Shown: positions 42,100 to 50,501, numbered from the stretch's first letter. The stretch is DNA of 64,000 bases from Arthrobacter sp. NtRootA1 (GCF_019976975.1 NZ_AP024630.1:4588001-4652000); one strand, 5' to 3'. The notes: generated from the sequence alone by a model not told the origin. A program made the numbers and translations.

Positions 42100-43407
42100 T
42101 TAAACGAATTTGTTGCGGCCCGCGCGGTAGCCGAAGAACGCCGCCAGCGCTCCGACCACCAGGAACAGGACGCCCGCGGCGGTGAATCCACCCGTGGCTT
42201 GGTGGAGTTGTCCCACGAGCAACGTTCCCACCGAGCCCACTCCGTAGCCGACACCCTGCATCATTCCGGACAGGTGGGCGGCTGTGTGGGCATCTCGGGT
42301 GCGGACCATGATCATGGTGAGGGCCACAGCGGTGAGCGATCCCTGTCCCAATCCCAGCAGTCCGGTCCAGATCCAGATCAGCTCAGTGGGCCCGAAGATG
42401 CTGAGGGCGAAACCGCCGCCGGTCATCAGGGCAACCACGGTGTTGATCACCCTCTGGTCCATGAATCGCGTGGCCAAGGCAGGGGCAAAGAGTGAACCGA
42501 GCATCTGAAGCACGATCGACACCGACACAATCAGGCCAGCCGTCCCACCCTCGATGCCCCGGTCCCTCAGGATCGGCGCAAGCCACGCAAAAACACTGAA
42601 CGACATCATGGCCTGCAGCACCATGAACAGCGTGACCTGCCAGGCCACTGCGGATCGCCACACGTTCACACCGCCGCGGACCGCCTGGTGCCGCACGGGA
42701 TGCTGGCGGATGGCCAGCGGAAGGAAGACCAAAAGCACGACGCCGGCAGGCACCGCCCATGACCACAGCGCCGAAGTCCACTGGCCGGTTGCCGCAAAAA
42801 CCGGATACGTGAAGCCTGCACCGAGCGCTGCGGATGCGCAGATCGCCGTGGTGTACAGGCCGCCCATCAACCCGAGCCTATGCGGGAAGTCTCTCTTGAC
42901 GACGCCCGGCAGGAGGACGTTGCAGAGAGCGATGGCCGCTCCACAAGCTGCCGTGCCGGCGAGGAGTGTTGGAAGGTGCCCTGCTCCGGGGACCTCCGTT
43001 GGCCTGAGCAAGAGTCCGGCCGTGAGGACAGCCATCGCTCCGAGCAGTACCCGTTCTGCCCCGAATCGTCTCGCCAGTACCGGCGCAAGAGGTGCGAAAA
43101 CACCCAGCAATGTCACGGGAACGGTGGTCAGGACCACCACAGCCCAGCCCGGCAGCCCGGCGTCGGACGTTATTTCCGGAAGGACGGCCGAGAAGCTCGA
43201 GAAGACCGTCCGGAGGTTCAGGCCGATCAGGACCAGACAGATGCCGAGGTAGATCAGGCCTCGTTGCGAGCGCAGCTGGGTGGGGGCCGCCGCCGGGATG
43301 TCGTCGATCTCGGCATCCACAGCGATCTCAGGGCGAAGGGCCTGATAGCGGATCGGTTCTGCCGGGCCGCTTGCATCTTCGACGCCGGGCCTGTTCGAGG
43401 AGGTCAC
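42100..43407 (-). CDS. CynX/NimT-family MFS transporter
   Basis: 435 aa from GTG 43407; an in-frame TTG at 43446 has no ribosome site, and CAGAAT lies 7 nt before the GTG. About 55 polar residues precede 12 membrane segments. The pattern LVLIGLNLRTVFSSFSAVLPEI is typical of the CynX/NimT group (cyanate or nitroimidazole-type transporters); most members have unknown substrate. The gene stands alone and shares a terminator with the MHS gene. Confidence 0.85.
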   Translation of the reverse strand: MTSSNRPGVEDASGPAEPIRYQALRPEIAVDAEIDDIPAAAPTQLRSQRGLIYLGICLVLIGLNLRTVFSSFSAVLPEITSDAGLPGWAVVVLTTVPVTLLGVFAPLAPVLARRFGAERVLLGAMAVLTAGLLLRPTEVPGAGHLPTLLAGTAACGAAIALCNVLLPGVVKRDFPHRLGLMGGLYTTAICASAALGAGFTYPVFAATGQWTSALWSWAVPAGVVLLVFLPLAIRQHPVRHQAVRGGVNVWRSAVAWQVTLFMVLQAMMSFSVFAWLAPILRDRGIEGGTAGLIVSVSIVLQMLGSLFAPALATRFMDQRVINTVVALMTGGGFALSIFGPTELIWIWTGLLGLGQGSLTAVALTMIMVRTRDAHTAAHLSGMMQGVGYGVGSVGTLLVGQLHQATGGFTAAGVLFLVVGALAAFFGYRAGRNKFV

Positions 43408-43446
43408 GCGTCCTATTCTGTCAGCCGTGTCCGATCTACTGCTCAA

Positions 43447-43808
43447 GGGCGTGATGTGACCGCGACGGCCTCTCCGCAGCAGTTTTACCCGCCTCCGCCA
43501 CGCATGTGGTTGCCGAAGTTGCTCTCACGGTCTTGCCAAAGAGGCGATTTGACGGTCTCAGCGGACACATCAGAGAGCCGTGAAATTTGCTTTAGTGGCG
43601 ATCACCCGCAAAACGTGACGCAAAAACTCTAGATATTTTAAAGAACCTGCAAAACAGTGCTCGAATGCAATGCAAATCTAAAGAAGATGAGCACTTGAAA
43701 GAAAGAAGACACTAAAAGCCGACCAGTCACCTCTTCCGTCCAGCCCGGCGCTGCGGCAAAAAGCCAGACAGGCCGTCAATCCCATAATCCAGGAAGAGCG
43801 TCCACGAA
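43447..43808. other. AT-rich intergenic region
   Basis: About 360 bp without a convincing gene. The part 43610-43730 is far richer in A and T than the rest of the window (for example ACTCTAGATATTTTAAAG), and the following lipoprotein gene shares the lower GC. No hairpin terminator or repeat family is seen. It may mark the edge of acquired DNA. Confidence 0.6.
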
Positions 43809-44537
43809 ATGAACAGGTCAAGAGCTTCTGTTACGGCGGGCGTGCTGCTACTCATCAGTCTGTCCTCTTGCGCCCCGGGAATCACCAAACCTCTCGACCC
43901 GGGACCAAGTCAGCAAGTGGAGCAGGCCACCCCTCCGAGTCCGAATGACGCATACGCCAACATTCCACCTGACCAGATACAACAAGCTGGCACCGACGTT
44001 GACTTTATTTGGGAACCGAAGGATGCATTTTACGGATTCGACAAGTACCCCGCCGTGGCTCGTGTACACATCGATTCCATCGACAGCGGGCGATCGTTCA
44101 GCCCGATTTCCGATCAGTATGTGTTCCCGCAAACTATTGGAAAGATGTCCGTCCGGGAGGTCTACAAGGGCGACCATGAGCCTGACACTCAAGTGAACTA
44201 TTCAAGGGTTGGCGGAACTGTCACCTACGACGATTACTGGAACAGTCTCAATCAAGCACAGCGGGAAAAGATACTTCAGTTGAACCGGGGCCAAAAACCG
44301 ACTGACGCGAAGTACGTTCAGGCTAAGATCACGGACGACATCGACGTCGAAGTTGGCAAAGAATATGTCGCCTTCCTTCAGCCGCAAACCGCCAAAGACG
44401 GAAGCCTCAAGGAGTACTCAATCACCGGGTATCAGTATGGTCTAAGAGAGGTGAAAGGCACCGGTGCCGAAGCCACGGTTCTCAACAACGAGACCCAGAC
44501 CTGGGAGAGCCTCGGCAGCTACGTGAAGCTTCCTTAG
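43809..44537 (+). CDS. Lipoprotein of unlike base composition, unknown function
   Basis: 242 aa, ATG 43809 behind GGAAGAG at some distance. The signal peptide ASVTAGVLLLISLSSC ends in a lipobox, followed by a Pro/Gln/Ser linker and a domain of about 170 residues with several Asp/Tyr/Trp-rich strands (VDFIWEPKDAFYGFDKYPAV, YVAFLQPQTAKDG). No family is recognised. The gene and its upstream region are clearly less GC-rich and use codons rarely seen in its neighbours (ATA, AAA, TTT), which points to recent transfer. Confidence 0.75.
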   Translation: MNRSRASVTAGVLLLISLSSCAPGITKPLDPGPSQQVEQATPPSPNDAYANIPPDQIQQAGTDVDFIWEPKDAFYGFDKYPAVARVHIDSIDSGRSFSPISDQYVFPQTIGKMSVREVYKGDHEPDTQVNYSRVGGTVTYDDYWNSLNQAQREKILQLNRGQKPTDAKYVQAKITDDIDVEVGKEYVAFLQPQTAKDGSLKEYSITGYQYGLREVKGTGAEATVLNNETQTWESLGSYVKLP

Positions 44538-44663
44538 CCATCGGCCTCGAGCTATTAGGCGCAATCCTTTTGACACCTGTATGCACCTCAATACTTCTTA
44601 CTGAGCCACATCAGGCGACCGCCTCTGCGAAGCGTCCATCGGAACCAAAGTATTCTGGAATGG

Positions 44664-45569
44664 ATGAGTGAAACCCCAGATTCCCCGCGACCAGTAACGC
44701 CCGGCAGCCAGGCTTCCTTCGGAACCTACGGCGGCCGGCCGGTCAGTTTCGTGCGCCGCGGCACCCGTTTGCAGGGCCGCAGGCAGGCCGCGTGGGAGGA
44801 GCACGCCGAGCGTTGGGCCGTCCAGGTTCCGCGTCATGTAGCCAACACTTCGGTGCACCCCGATTACACCTTTGACGCCGAGGCCGTCTTTGGACGCAAA
44901 GCTCCCCTGATCGTCGAGATCGGTTCGGGTTTGGGTGACGCCGTGGTCCATGCCGCCGAACAGAATCCGGACAAGGACTTTTTGGCCGTCGAGGTTTACA
45001 CTCCCGGCCTGGCCAACACCATCATTAAGATCAACAGCCGTGGCCTGACCAACGTTCGGGTGGTGGAAGCAAACGCACCCGAGGTTTTGGAGTCGATGCT
45101 TCCGGCGGGCTCAGTCAGTGAGCTCTGGGTATTTTTCCCCGATCCATGGCACAAGGCACGCCACCATAAGCGCCGCCTGATCCAGCCGGCTTTCGCTTCC
45201 GTAGCTGCCAAGGCCCTGGAAAAGGGTGGCTACTGGCGGATTGCCACCGATTGGTCCAATTACGCAGTGCACGTCCGCGAGGTCCTGGCAGGCTCGACGG
45301 AATTTGAAAACATGCACGAAGGCGAGCGCAGCGGCGAGGAGAGCCCGCTGACGCAAGTGTGGCAATCCGGCGTCGAATCTGTTGTGGGAGGGGCGCCGGT
45401 GCGGGAAGGTCGCGCACCTGTCAGCACCGAGCACACGGGTCCGAACGAGGGCGTGGACGAGGAAGGCGGCTGGGCTCCCCGCTTCGAGGGCCGTATCCGC
45501 ACAAGCTTTGAAAACAAGGCCCACGAGGCCGGCCGAATGATTTTCGACCTCACGTATCGCAAGATCTAG
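44664..45569 (+). CDS. trmB: tRNA (guanine-N7-)-methyltransferase
   Basis: 301 aa. TATTCT (44651-44656) lies 7 nt before the ATG and there is no ribosome site, so a leaderless start is likely. TrmB makes m7G46 in tRNA. Motif I is VEIGSGLGDAVVHAA, the family signature VFFPDPWHKARHHKRRLIQP is complete, and the end segment TSFENKAHEAGR matches the family C-terminus. A basic N-terminal arm and an inserted Gly/Glu-rich stretch (about 213-265) make it longer than the E. coli protein, as in other actinobacteria. Confidence 0.96.
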   Translation: MSETPDSPRPVTPGSQASFGTYGGRPVSFVRRGTRLQGRRQAAWEEHAERWAVQVPRHVANTSVHPDYTFDAEAVFGRKAPLIVEIGSGLGDAVVHAAEQNPDKDFLAVEVYTPGLANTIIKINSRGLTNVRVVEANAPEVLESMLPAGSVSELWVFFPDPWHKARHHKRRLIQPAFASVAAKALEKGGYWRIATDWSNYAVHVREVLAGSTEFENMHEGERSGEESPLTQVWQSGVESVVGGAPVREGRAPVSTEHTGPNEGVDEEGGWAPRFEGRIRTSFENKAHEAGRMIFDLTYRKI

Positions 45570-45591
45570 CGCACGGACTTTGGGGGGAGTT

Positions 45592-45975
45592 ATGAATTAC
45601 CAGCCACCGGTTGAGTACCAGCATCGGTCCAGAACACCCGGTTTGGGTGCGGGCATCACGAGTATTGTTTCGGCTGTACTTTCGCCAGTGGCCGCGGTGG
45701 TCAGCATTCCCCTGGGCGTTGCGGCAGTCGCGTCCCAGATCAGCCGATACAACCAGGGAAATGATGCTTGGTGGATTGGCGCATTGGCCTTTGCCGCGCT
45801 TGCAGTTCTCTTGTCCATCGTGGCGATCGTCTGTGGGCTTGTTGCCGTCTTCCGTGCGGGGCGTATGAATGCTGGACGCGTTACCGGAATCATCGGCCTG
45901 GCGATCATGGCGGTCAACGTTTTTGGTGTTGCCTTCATGGTGCTCTTGGTGCTCGGTTCCGGGCAGGGGTCCTGA
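45592..45975 (+). CDS. Small DUF4190-like membrane protein
   Basis: 127 aa from ATG 45592, with GGGGGGAG at 4 nt; a TTG at 45580 in frame is less likely. A short Tyr/Pro-rich head (NYQPPVEYQHRSRTPG) precedes three membrane segments (GITSIVSAVLSPVAAVVSIP, GALAFAALAVLLSIVAIVCG, VTGIIGLAIMAVNVFGVAF), a layout seen in DUF4190-type proteins of actinobacteria. Function unknown. Its TGA stop is directly followed by the ATG of the SRPBCC gene, so both are likely co-translated. Confidence 0.75.
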   Translation: MNYQPPVEYQHRSRTPGLGAGITSIVSAVLSPVAAVVSIPLGVAAVASQISRYNQGNDAWWIGALAFAALAVLLSIVAIVCGLVAVFRAGRMNAGRVTGIIGLAIMAVNVFGVAFMVLLVLGSGQGS

Positions 45976-46458
45976 ATGCCACAGGTTCGCGCTGAACGTT
46001 TTATCCGACTGGATGCCGAGACAGCCTTCGCACTTTCGCAGACCACTGGCGAATTCAGGCTCAGATGGGATCCGTTCATTTCAGCGCAAAGCTTCGTGGA
46101 CGGAGCCAAGGCGGCCGGCAAGGGGGTACGTACACGAACCGTCTCCAGAATGGGGCTGAAGATGGTCAGTGAGTACGTCTCCTACACCCCGCCCCGCAAT
46201 GTAGGAATGACCATGGTGTCCGGGCCTTGGTTCTTCGAGAACTTCGGCGGTGGCTGGCGGTTCACCCCCGACGACGGCGGCACTCGGGCAGTCTGGAAGT
46301 ACACCTTTTCCTGCCGCCCGGCTGCGCTAAAGCCTTTGGCAGAGAAGATCGGGAGCTGGCTGTTGGGCCGCGAGATTGAACGGAGAATAGAGGCGTTTGC
46401 CCGGGCATGCGAGGACCCGGCCCTCGTAGCAGAGGTGCGGGCAAACCTACGGGACTGA
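45976..46458 (+). CDS. SRPBCC-fold protein (polyketide cyclase/dehydrase-like)
   Basis: 160 aa, ATG immediately after the stop of the membrane-protein gene, with CAGGGG upstream. It has the SRPBCC start RAERFIRLDAETAFALS, the central RWDPFISAQSF, and the closing amphipathic helix REIERRIEAFARACEDP. It probably binds a hydrophobic ligand in the cytosol. The coupled membrane gene suggests a role near the membrane, but nothing firm can be said. Its 3' end overlaps the converging anti-sigma gene by 12 bp. Confidence 0.83.
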   Translation: MPQVRAERFIRLDAETAFALSQTTGEFRLRWDPFISAQSFVDGAKAAGKGVRTRTVSRMGLKMVSEYVSYTPPRNVGMTMVSGPWFFENFGGGWRFTPDDGGTRAVWKYTFSCRPAALKPLAEKIGSWLLGREIERRIEAFARACEDPALVAEVRANLRD

Positions 46459-47121
46459 AATCGACGCCACTGTCTTTTCATCCTCATCCCGGAGCTCCAC
46501 ACCGGCTATGCCGCCAAGCTGCACGGGCGTAGCACCTGTGATCTTGATGCGACCACTCGGCGTCGCCGTCCAGCCGCAGGTACGCTCTTCCGCTCCGTCC
46601 CTGCCCTTCACCCACAAGTAAAGAGTTCCTTCGAGCGGCATGCTCTTGCCCTCCACCTCAAGCTCCGTGCCCCAGGTCTTCTTCACCATGCCCACTGTCA
46701 GTTGCAGGCCTGTTTCAGCCTGTACAGAGTAGCTGGCATCGGGTTTCGGTGGCTGGTTCAAGAGTGGACCGGCAAGGAATCCAAGTGCCAGGCACGCCGC
46801 GGCGACTGCCCCCACCAAACCCGCCCACCGGCGTCGTGATTTCTTCCTACGAGCCGAAAGGTCAACCAGGATCTTCTGCGGCAGTGCTTCCCGGCCCGGT
46901 GCCAATGGTGCCAGGGCACCGGCGGTACCCGTCGCGGTGAGAGCGACGGCGTCGGAGGCAGGAACGGCGTCGAGCAGCGCGGGGAGGCTTTCCAACTCCT
47001 CAAGTTCGCGCCGGCACGCAGCACATCCGGCGAGGTGCTCTTCAAAGGTGCGAGCCTCCTCGGAGTCGAGCCCGCCCAGCAGGTAGGCGCCCAGCAGTTG
47101 GTGGACGGGATTGCCGTTCAT
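46447..47121 (-). CDS. RskA-type membrane anti-sigma factor
   Basis: 224 aa from ATG 47121, overlapping the sigma gene stop by 4 bp. The zinc-binding anti-sigma motif is H29-x3-C33-x2-C36 (HLAGCAAC). One membrane helix (about 100-120, AGLVGAVAAACLALGFLAG) separates it from an outside RskA domain with GMVKKTWGTELEVEGK and LYLWVKG strands. It holds the adjacent ECF sigma factor at the membrane until a signal triggers release. Operon coupling and mirrored promoters point to autoregulation. Confidence 0.92.
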   Translation of the reverse strand: MNGNPVHQLLGAYLLGGLDSEEARTFEEHLAGCAACRRELEELESLPALLDAVPASDAVALTATGTAGALAPLAPGREALPQKILVDLSARRKKSRRRWAGLVGAVAAACLALGFLAGPLLNQPPKPDASYSVQAETGLQLTVGMVKKTWGTELEVEGKSMPLEGTLYLWVKGRDGAEERTCGWTATPSGRIKITGATPVQLGGIAGVELRDEDEKTVASISVP

Positions 47122-47615
47122 CGTTCCACCCCCATTTCATCAAGGATCGTTCGGAGGGCTTTCACAGCATAGAAAGCCCGGGATTTCACAGTGCCGGCAG
47201 GGATGTTCAGCTGCAGTGCTGCCTCACTGACGGTGAACCGCTGGTAGTGCAGGGCAACAAGGACCTCGCGGTGTTCGTGGCTGAGCCGCAGGAGCGCCTC
47301 TTCCATAAGGACTCGGTTCAGGAGCTCATCAACGCGTTCCGTCGCAACATGGTCTGGAAGGTCGTGCTCGCCAGCCTCGACAGGGCGACGCTGTGACTTC
47401 CGATAGTTGTCGATGATGACGTTGCGGGCAGTCCGGAAGAGGTAGCTGCGCAGGCTGCCTGTAATCTGCGGCGCGTGCTGCCACACCTTGAGGATGGTCT
47501 CCTGCACGACGTCGTCGGCCTGGTGCGTGTCCGAGATGCAGCTGAGCACAAAGCGTTTCAGGGCCACGCCGTGATCGCGGTAGATTGCCGCAACGACGTC
47601 CTCGTCCAACGGCAT
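47118..47615 (-). CDS. ECF (group 4) sigma factor
   Basis: 165 aa from ATG 47615, behind GGAGG at 5 nt; an open frame to 47765 crosses the promoter and is rejected. Sigma region 2 is ISDTHQADDVVQETILKVWQ and SYLFRTARNVIIDNYR; region 4 is LSHEHREVLVALHYQ with the HTH TVSEAALQLNIPAGTVKSRA. There is no region 3, as expected for ECF. It drives its own operon and the divergent lipoprotein gene through matching TGAACC/CGTCGTA promoters in the gap. The anti-sigma gene follows with ATGA overlap. Confidence 0.95.
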   Translation of the reverse strand: MPLDEDVVAAIYRDHGVALKRFVLSCISDTHQADDVVQETILKVWQHAPQITGSLRSYLFRTARNVIIDNYRKSQRRPVEAGEHDLPDHVATERVDELLNRVLMEEALLRLSHEHREVLVALHYQRFTVSEAALQLNIPAGTVKSRAFYAVKALRTILDEMGVER

Positions 47616-47665
47616 AGCCACCTCCTTCGCTGTGTTTCCCGCTGCCCTACCCTGCCCTACCCCCA

Positions 47666-47729
47666 TACGACGCCACGCGCGGGGAAAAGGTTCAGTTGCT
47701 TGAACCATTCTTCCCCTGCTGGCGTCGTA
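47666..47729. promoter_or_regulatory. Mirror-image divergent ECF promoters in a nested palindrome
   Basis: Plus strand: TGAACC (47701-47706), 16 bp, CGTCGTA (47723-47729). Minus strand: TGAACC (47694-47689), 16 bp, CGTCGTA (47672-47666). The spacers differ but carry GGGGAA/TTCCCC arms. Both promoters can be read by the same ECF sigma factor, one toward the sigma operon and one toward the COG4315 lipoprotein. Confidence 0.88.
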
Positions 47730-47776
47730 GGGGTTAGCGCCGACCCATCCCGGCCGGCCCGTCAAAGGAGCTAAAC

Positions 47777-48325
47777 ATGAGAAATAGACTCAGCGTTGGA
47801 CTCGGCGCCGTGGTTTTCGCCGTGGCTCTTGCCGGTTGCGCCGGAAGCCCCGGGACAAGCACCTCGTCCTCTGCCGCGCCCACAGCCGCCACTTCCTCTA
47901 CGGCCCCTACGTCTATGTCGCCAAGCACGGATGCCATGTCCAGCCCGGCGGCGGCGGGCGCAGAGATGAAAGTAGCGTCATCCAGCTCCGGGCAGATCGT
48001 TGTGGACAGCAAGGGCATGAGCCTGTACTTCTTCACCAAGGACGTCAAGGACTCAGGAACCAGCGCATGCACCGGCGCCTGCCTCACGGCTTGGCCCGTT
48101 TTCACGACGACGTCGGACAAGCCAACCGTTGACGGCGTCAGCGGCACCGTGGGAACCATAGCGACCCCTGACGGGAAGAAGCAGGTCACCCTCAACGGCA
48201 TGCCGCTGTACTACTACGCCAAGGACAAGGCTCCGGGCGATGTCAACGGCCAGGGCGTGATGAACGTCTGGTACCTGGTAAGCCCCAGCGGCGAGATGAT
48301 CAAGGGCGCTGCAGCCGGCTACTGA
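47777..48325 (+). CDS. COG4315-type lipoprotein with two secreted repeats
   Basis: 182 aa, ATG 47777 with AAAGGAG at 6 nt. Signal peptide with lipobox ALAGC, Ser/Thr/Ala-rich linker (to about 65), then two PF03640-type repeats: KGMSLYFFTKDVKDSGTSAC with CTGACLTAWPVF, and GMPLYYYAKDKAPGDVNGQG with WYLVSPSG. The Tyr-x-aromatic-x2-Asp motif and paired Cys are typical. Function is unknown in the family; links to redox or ECF-controlled envelope stress are common. Its promoter mirrors that of the sigma operon. Confidence 0.92.
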   Translation: MRNRLSVGLGAVVFAVALAGCAGSPGTSTSSSAAPTAATSSTAPTSMSPSTDAMSSPAAAGAEMKVASSSSGQIVVDSKGMSLYFFTKDVKDSGTSACTGACLTAWPVFTTTSDKPTVDGVSGTVGTIATPDGKKQVTLNGMPLYYYAKDKAPGDVNGQGVMNVWYLVSPSGEMIKGAAAGY

Positions 48326-48350
48326 CGGCTTCATTTTCGGGCTCGTTCAC

Positions 48351-48468
48351 CGGGTTCGCGCGAATCCTGCCATTTCGTAGGGAAGTTTCCCTACGAGTGT
48401 GACGGGTTCCCGCGAATCCTGCCATTTCGTAGGGAAGTTTCCCTACGAGTGTGACGGGTTCCCGCGAA
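48351..48468. repeat. 52-bp tandem repeat with internal palindromes
   Basis: Two near-identical 52-bp units (48351-48402, 48403-48454) and a 14-bp start of a third. They differ at one base (CGCGCGAA/CCCGCGAA). Each contains CGTAGGGAA-GT-TTCCCTACG (48376-48395, 48428-48447), a 9-bp-armed hairpin. The array lies between converging genes. Confidence 0.93.
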
Positions 48469-48469
48469 C

Positions 48470-49435
48470 TCAGCCCTGCGGGGGTGAAGCCCGCAACGCT
48501 CGAAGGATGCGCTCTTTGAACGCGCGCTCTTGAAAGAGGTCCTTCCATTCGATCCTGATGAACCGCCAGCCTTCCTCGATGAGGGCTTTCTCCCGGCGCC
48601 GTTCTTCAAAGATGACCTCGTCGGTGGGTTTGAAGTCGAAGTACTTGGTCCGTCCATCGAATTCCAATGCCAGCTTTTCCTCCTTCCATGCGAAGTCCAT
48701 GCGATAGAGACCTACGCGGGACTGGACCTCGTATTGTGGCTGTGGAGGTTTGATTCGCAGCCTTTGTATGAGGTTGCGGGTCATCGTTTCCCCGGCGGAC
48801 TCAGAGCTGGGGTCCGCGTTGTCCAGAGCTTTCCGAAGGGTTCGGACACCTCGTTTTCCCGCGGATGCGGCTGCCATGCGGGCCAACAGGGTGGCGTCGG
48901 CACCCAGCCGCAGGCCGTGGTCCATGATCACCAGTGCTTTGGGGTAGCTGAGCATCATGGCACAGTCGGCTATGGTGCGCTCCAGCGTTGTCGCCCGTAG
49001 TCCCCTAACTGTGGCGACGTCGTCTTCATCGCAGATTCCCGTGTGTCCCCGAACGTCCATGCCCCACCGATCCGACGAAGGCCTGGAGGGGTGCAGGATG
49101 TGGACTTTGTCGTCCACACCCCACACGAAAAGACCGTGAAGTCGTGCAGCCGAAAGGTGGCTGTAGACGAAGCCACCCGTAGACGTGGTGAGTGTGCCAT
49201 GGGCGTGTGCGATGATCCGCTCCATGGCCTGCCTCCGAGGACCCTGCGCTTGCCACGTACTGGACCTTATATAGCAGCCATACCTCATTCGGTGCAGTTG
49301 GCCGGCATCTACCAATGCCTTGATGCTTCGGCTGCTGTGCCCAAAGCGAAGCAATTCGTCGGTCCGCCACATGTAACCACGCTCAGGCAAGGCGCGGACG
49401 GACATGGGTGCGGGTGCGTTGGATTCTATTTCCAT
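48470..49435 (-). CDS. AbiEi-like / DUF559 (Vsr-fold) protein
   Basis: 321 aa from ATG 49435; start not certain, since no ribosome site is clear and ATG 49405 is possible. The N-terminal half is a winged-helix like type IV antitoxin AbiEi (LLRFGHSSRSIKALVDAGQLHRMRYGCYI). The C-terminal ~100 residues are a DUF559/Vsr-type nuclease fold: MDFAWKEEKLALEFDGRTKY and RREKALIEEGWRFIRIEWKDL. In AbiE systems AbiEi represses and counters the AbiEii toxin; no AbiEii is adjacent, so this is an orphan of a type common in Micrococcaceae. Role unknown. Confidence 0.75.
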   Translation of the reverse strand: MEIESNAPAPMSVRALPERGYMWRTDELLRFGHSSRSIKALVDAGQLHRMRYGCYIRSSTWQAQGPRRQAMERIIAHAHGTLTTSTGGFVYSHLSAARLHGLFVWGVDDKVHILHPSRPSSDRWGMDVRGHTGICDEDDVATVRGLRATTLERTIADCAMMLSYPKALVIMDHGLRLGADATLLARMAAASAGKRGVRTLRKALDNADPSSESAGETMTRNLIQRLRIKPPQPQYEVQSRVGLYRMDFAWKEEKLALEFDGRTKYFDFKPTDEVIFEERRREKALIEEGWRFIRIEWKDLFQERAFKERILRALRASPPQG

Positions 49436-49652
49436 CGGTTCAGGATGGCCGCGGCGCCTTGAGTGACGTAAGGGGATGGCCGGCCTATGTGGACATCCGA
49501 CCAGCGAAACCGCGGAAACAGTGCGAACTCGCGGGAAGGTTCCCCGGGCTGTCGCAGTTTTCCGGCGATGTCGTGGCAAGGGCGGGACGGCAGGCACCCG
49601 AACAGCGGGGTCCAGCCCGCAAAGGTTGCCTGCCGTCCAGCCCTGGAGAAGG

Positions 49653-50501
49653 CTACGCGTCCGCGAACTCGTCCGACTCTTCGAACTCCACCGCCGCGAT
49701 GATTTCCTTGGTCTCCGGGTGGATCATGAAGGCTTCCTCGTCGTCCTCCACCATGATGTAGTCGCCGTGGTCGGTGGAGAAGTGCCAGGCGAGGGTCTTC
49801 ACGCCGTCGTGCTCGTAGTTGGGGTCTCCCATGGTGATCTTCTGCAGCGCGTAGCCTGCCACATCGCACAGCTCTCGGATGATGACCTCGAACTCAGGAG
49901 CGTTTGCCAGGGCTTCTTCGTCTGCTTCGGCCTGGCGCTCGGCAAGGTCCGGAATCAGGGCAACGCGCTTGGCAATGTGTGCTTCCAACTCGTCGTCGGA
50001 GAGAACCAACAGCCCGGGCTGGTTCCGGAGGTAAGCGGCGTTGAGGTCGATGATGTCCTCTTCCTCCAGCAACGCTTCAAACTCGCCATCGAGCTCATCC
50101 AGGACAACAACTGCCTCGAGAGGCGCTTCGGAATCGTCCAGCTCGCCGTCGAGGTAGGCCTCGGCGTCGTCCTCACTCAACGCATCAAAGGCTGCAGCGG
50201 TGCGGTTGAACAGGTCCAGGTGCCGGGTGGCGCCCATGCCTTCCAGACCGGCACGCACGTAGGCGTCCACCTCTTCACGTTCCGGGGCGGTGAACACGTA
50301 CTGGGCAAATCCCCCGGCCAACGCCTGGGTCAGGTAGAAATCAACAAAGTAGCTGTTGAGCGCAGGGGTCGAGATTTCGTCGCTGTTGAGGAGCTCCGCA
50401 TACATCTGGTTCACGACGTTGACGTTGGAATCCACAACATCCGCATTGCCTGCTTCGAAGCTGGTCTTGCTCAGGACGACGGGGTATTCGTTGGTAGTCA
50501 T
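49653..50501 (-). CDS. DMP19/DUF4375-like acidic cytosolic protein
   Basis: 282 aa from ATG 50501, with GAGGA upstream. Residues about 25-90 resemble the DMP19 domain (TPALNSYFVDFYLTQALAGGFAQYVF). The middle is very acidic (DGELDDSEAPLEAVVVLDEL), and the last ~70 residues (YALQKITMGDPNYEHDGVKT, WHFSTDHGDYIMVEDDEEAFM) form a separate small domain I do not recognise. No signal peptide. DMP19-like domains occur near toxin-antitoxin and DNA-binding functions, but no partner is seen here. Confidence 0.72.
   Translation of the reverse strand: MTTNEYPVVLSKTSFEAGNADVVDSNVNVVNQMYAELLNSDEISTPALNSYFVDFYLTQALAGGFAQYVFTAPEREEVDAYVRAGLEGMGATRHLDLFNRTAAAFDALSEDDAEAYLDGELDDSEAPLEAVVVLDELDGEFEALLEEEDIIDLNAAYLRNQPGLLVLSDDELEAHIAKRVALIPDLAERQAEADEEALANAPEFEVIIRELCDVAGYALQKITMGDPNYEHDGVKTLAWHFSTDHGDYIMVEDDEEAFMIHPETKEIIAAVEFEESDEFADA

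Noticed and set aside
47115-47765. Longer sigma-factor start at 47765
   Set aside because: It would run through both ECF promoters; ATG 47615 has a perfect ribosome site and the family N-terminus.
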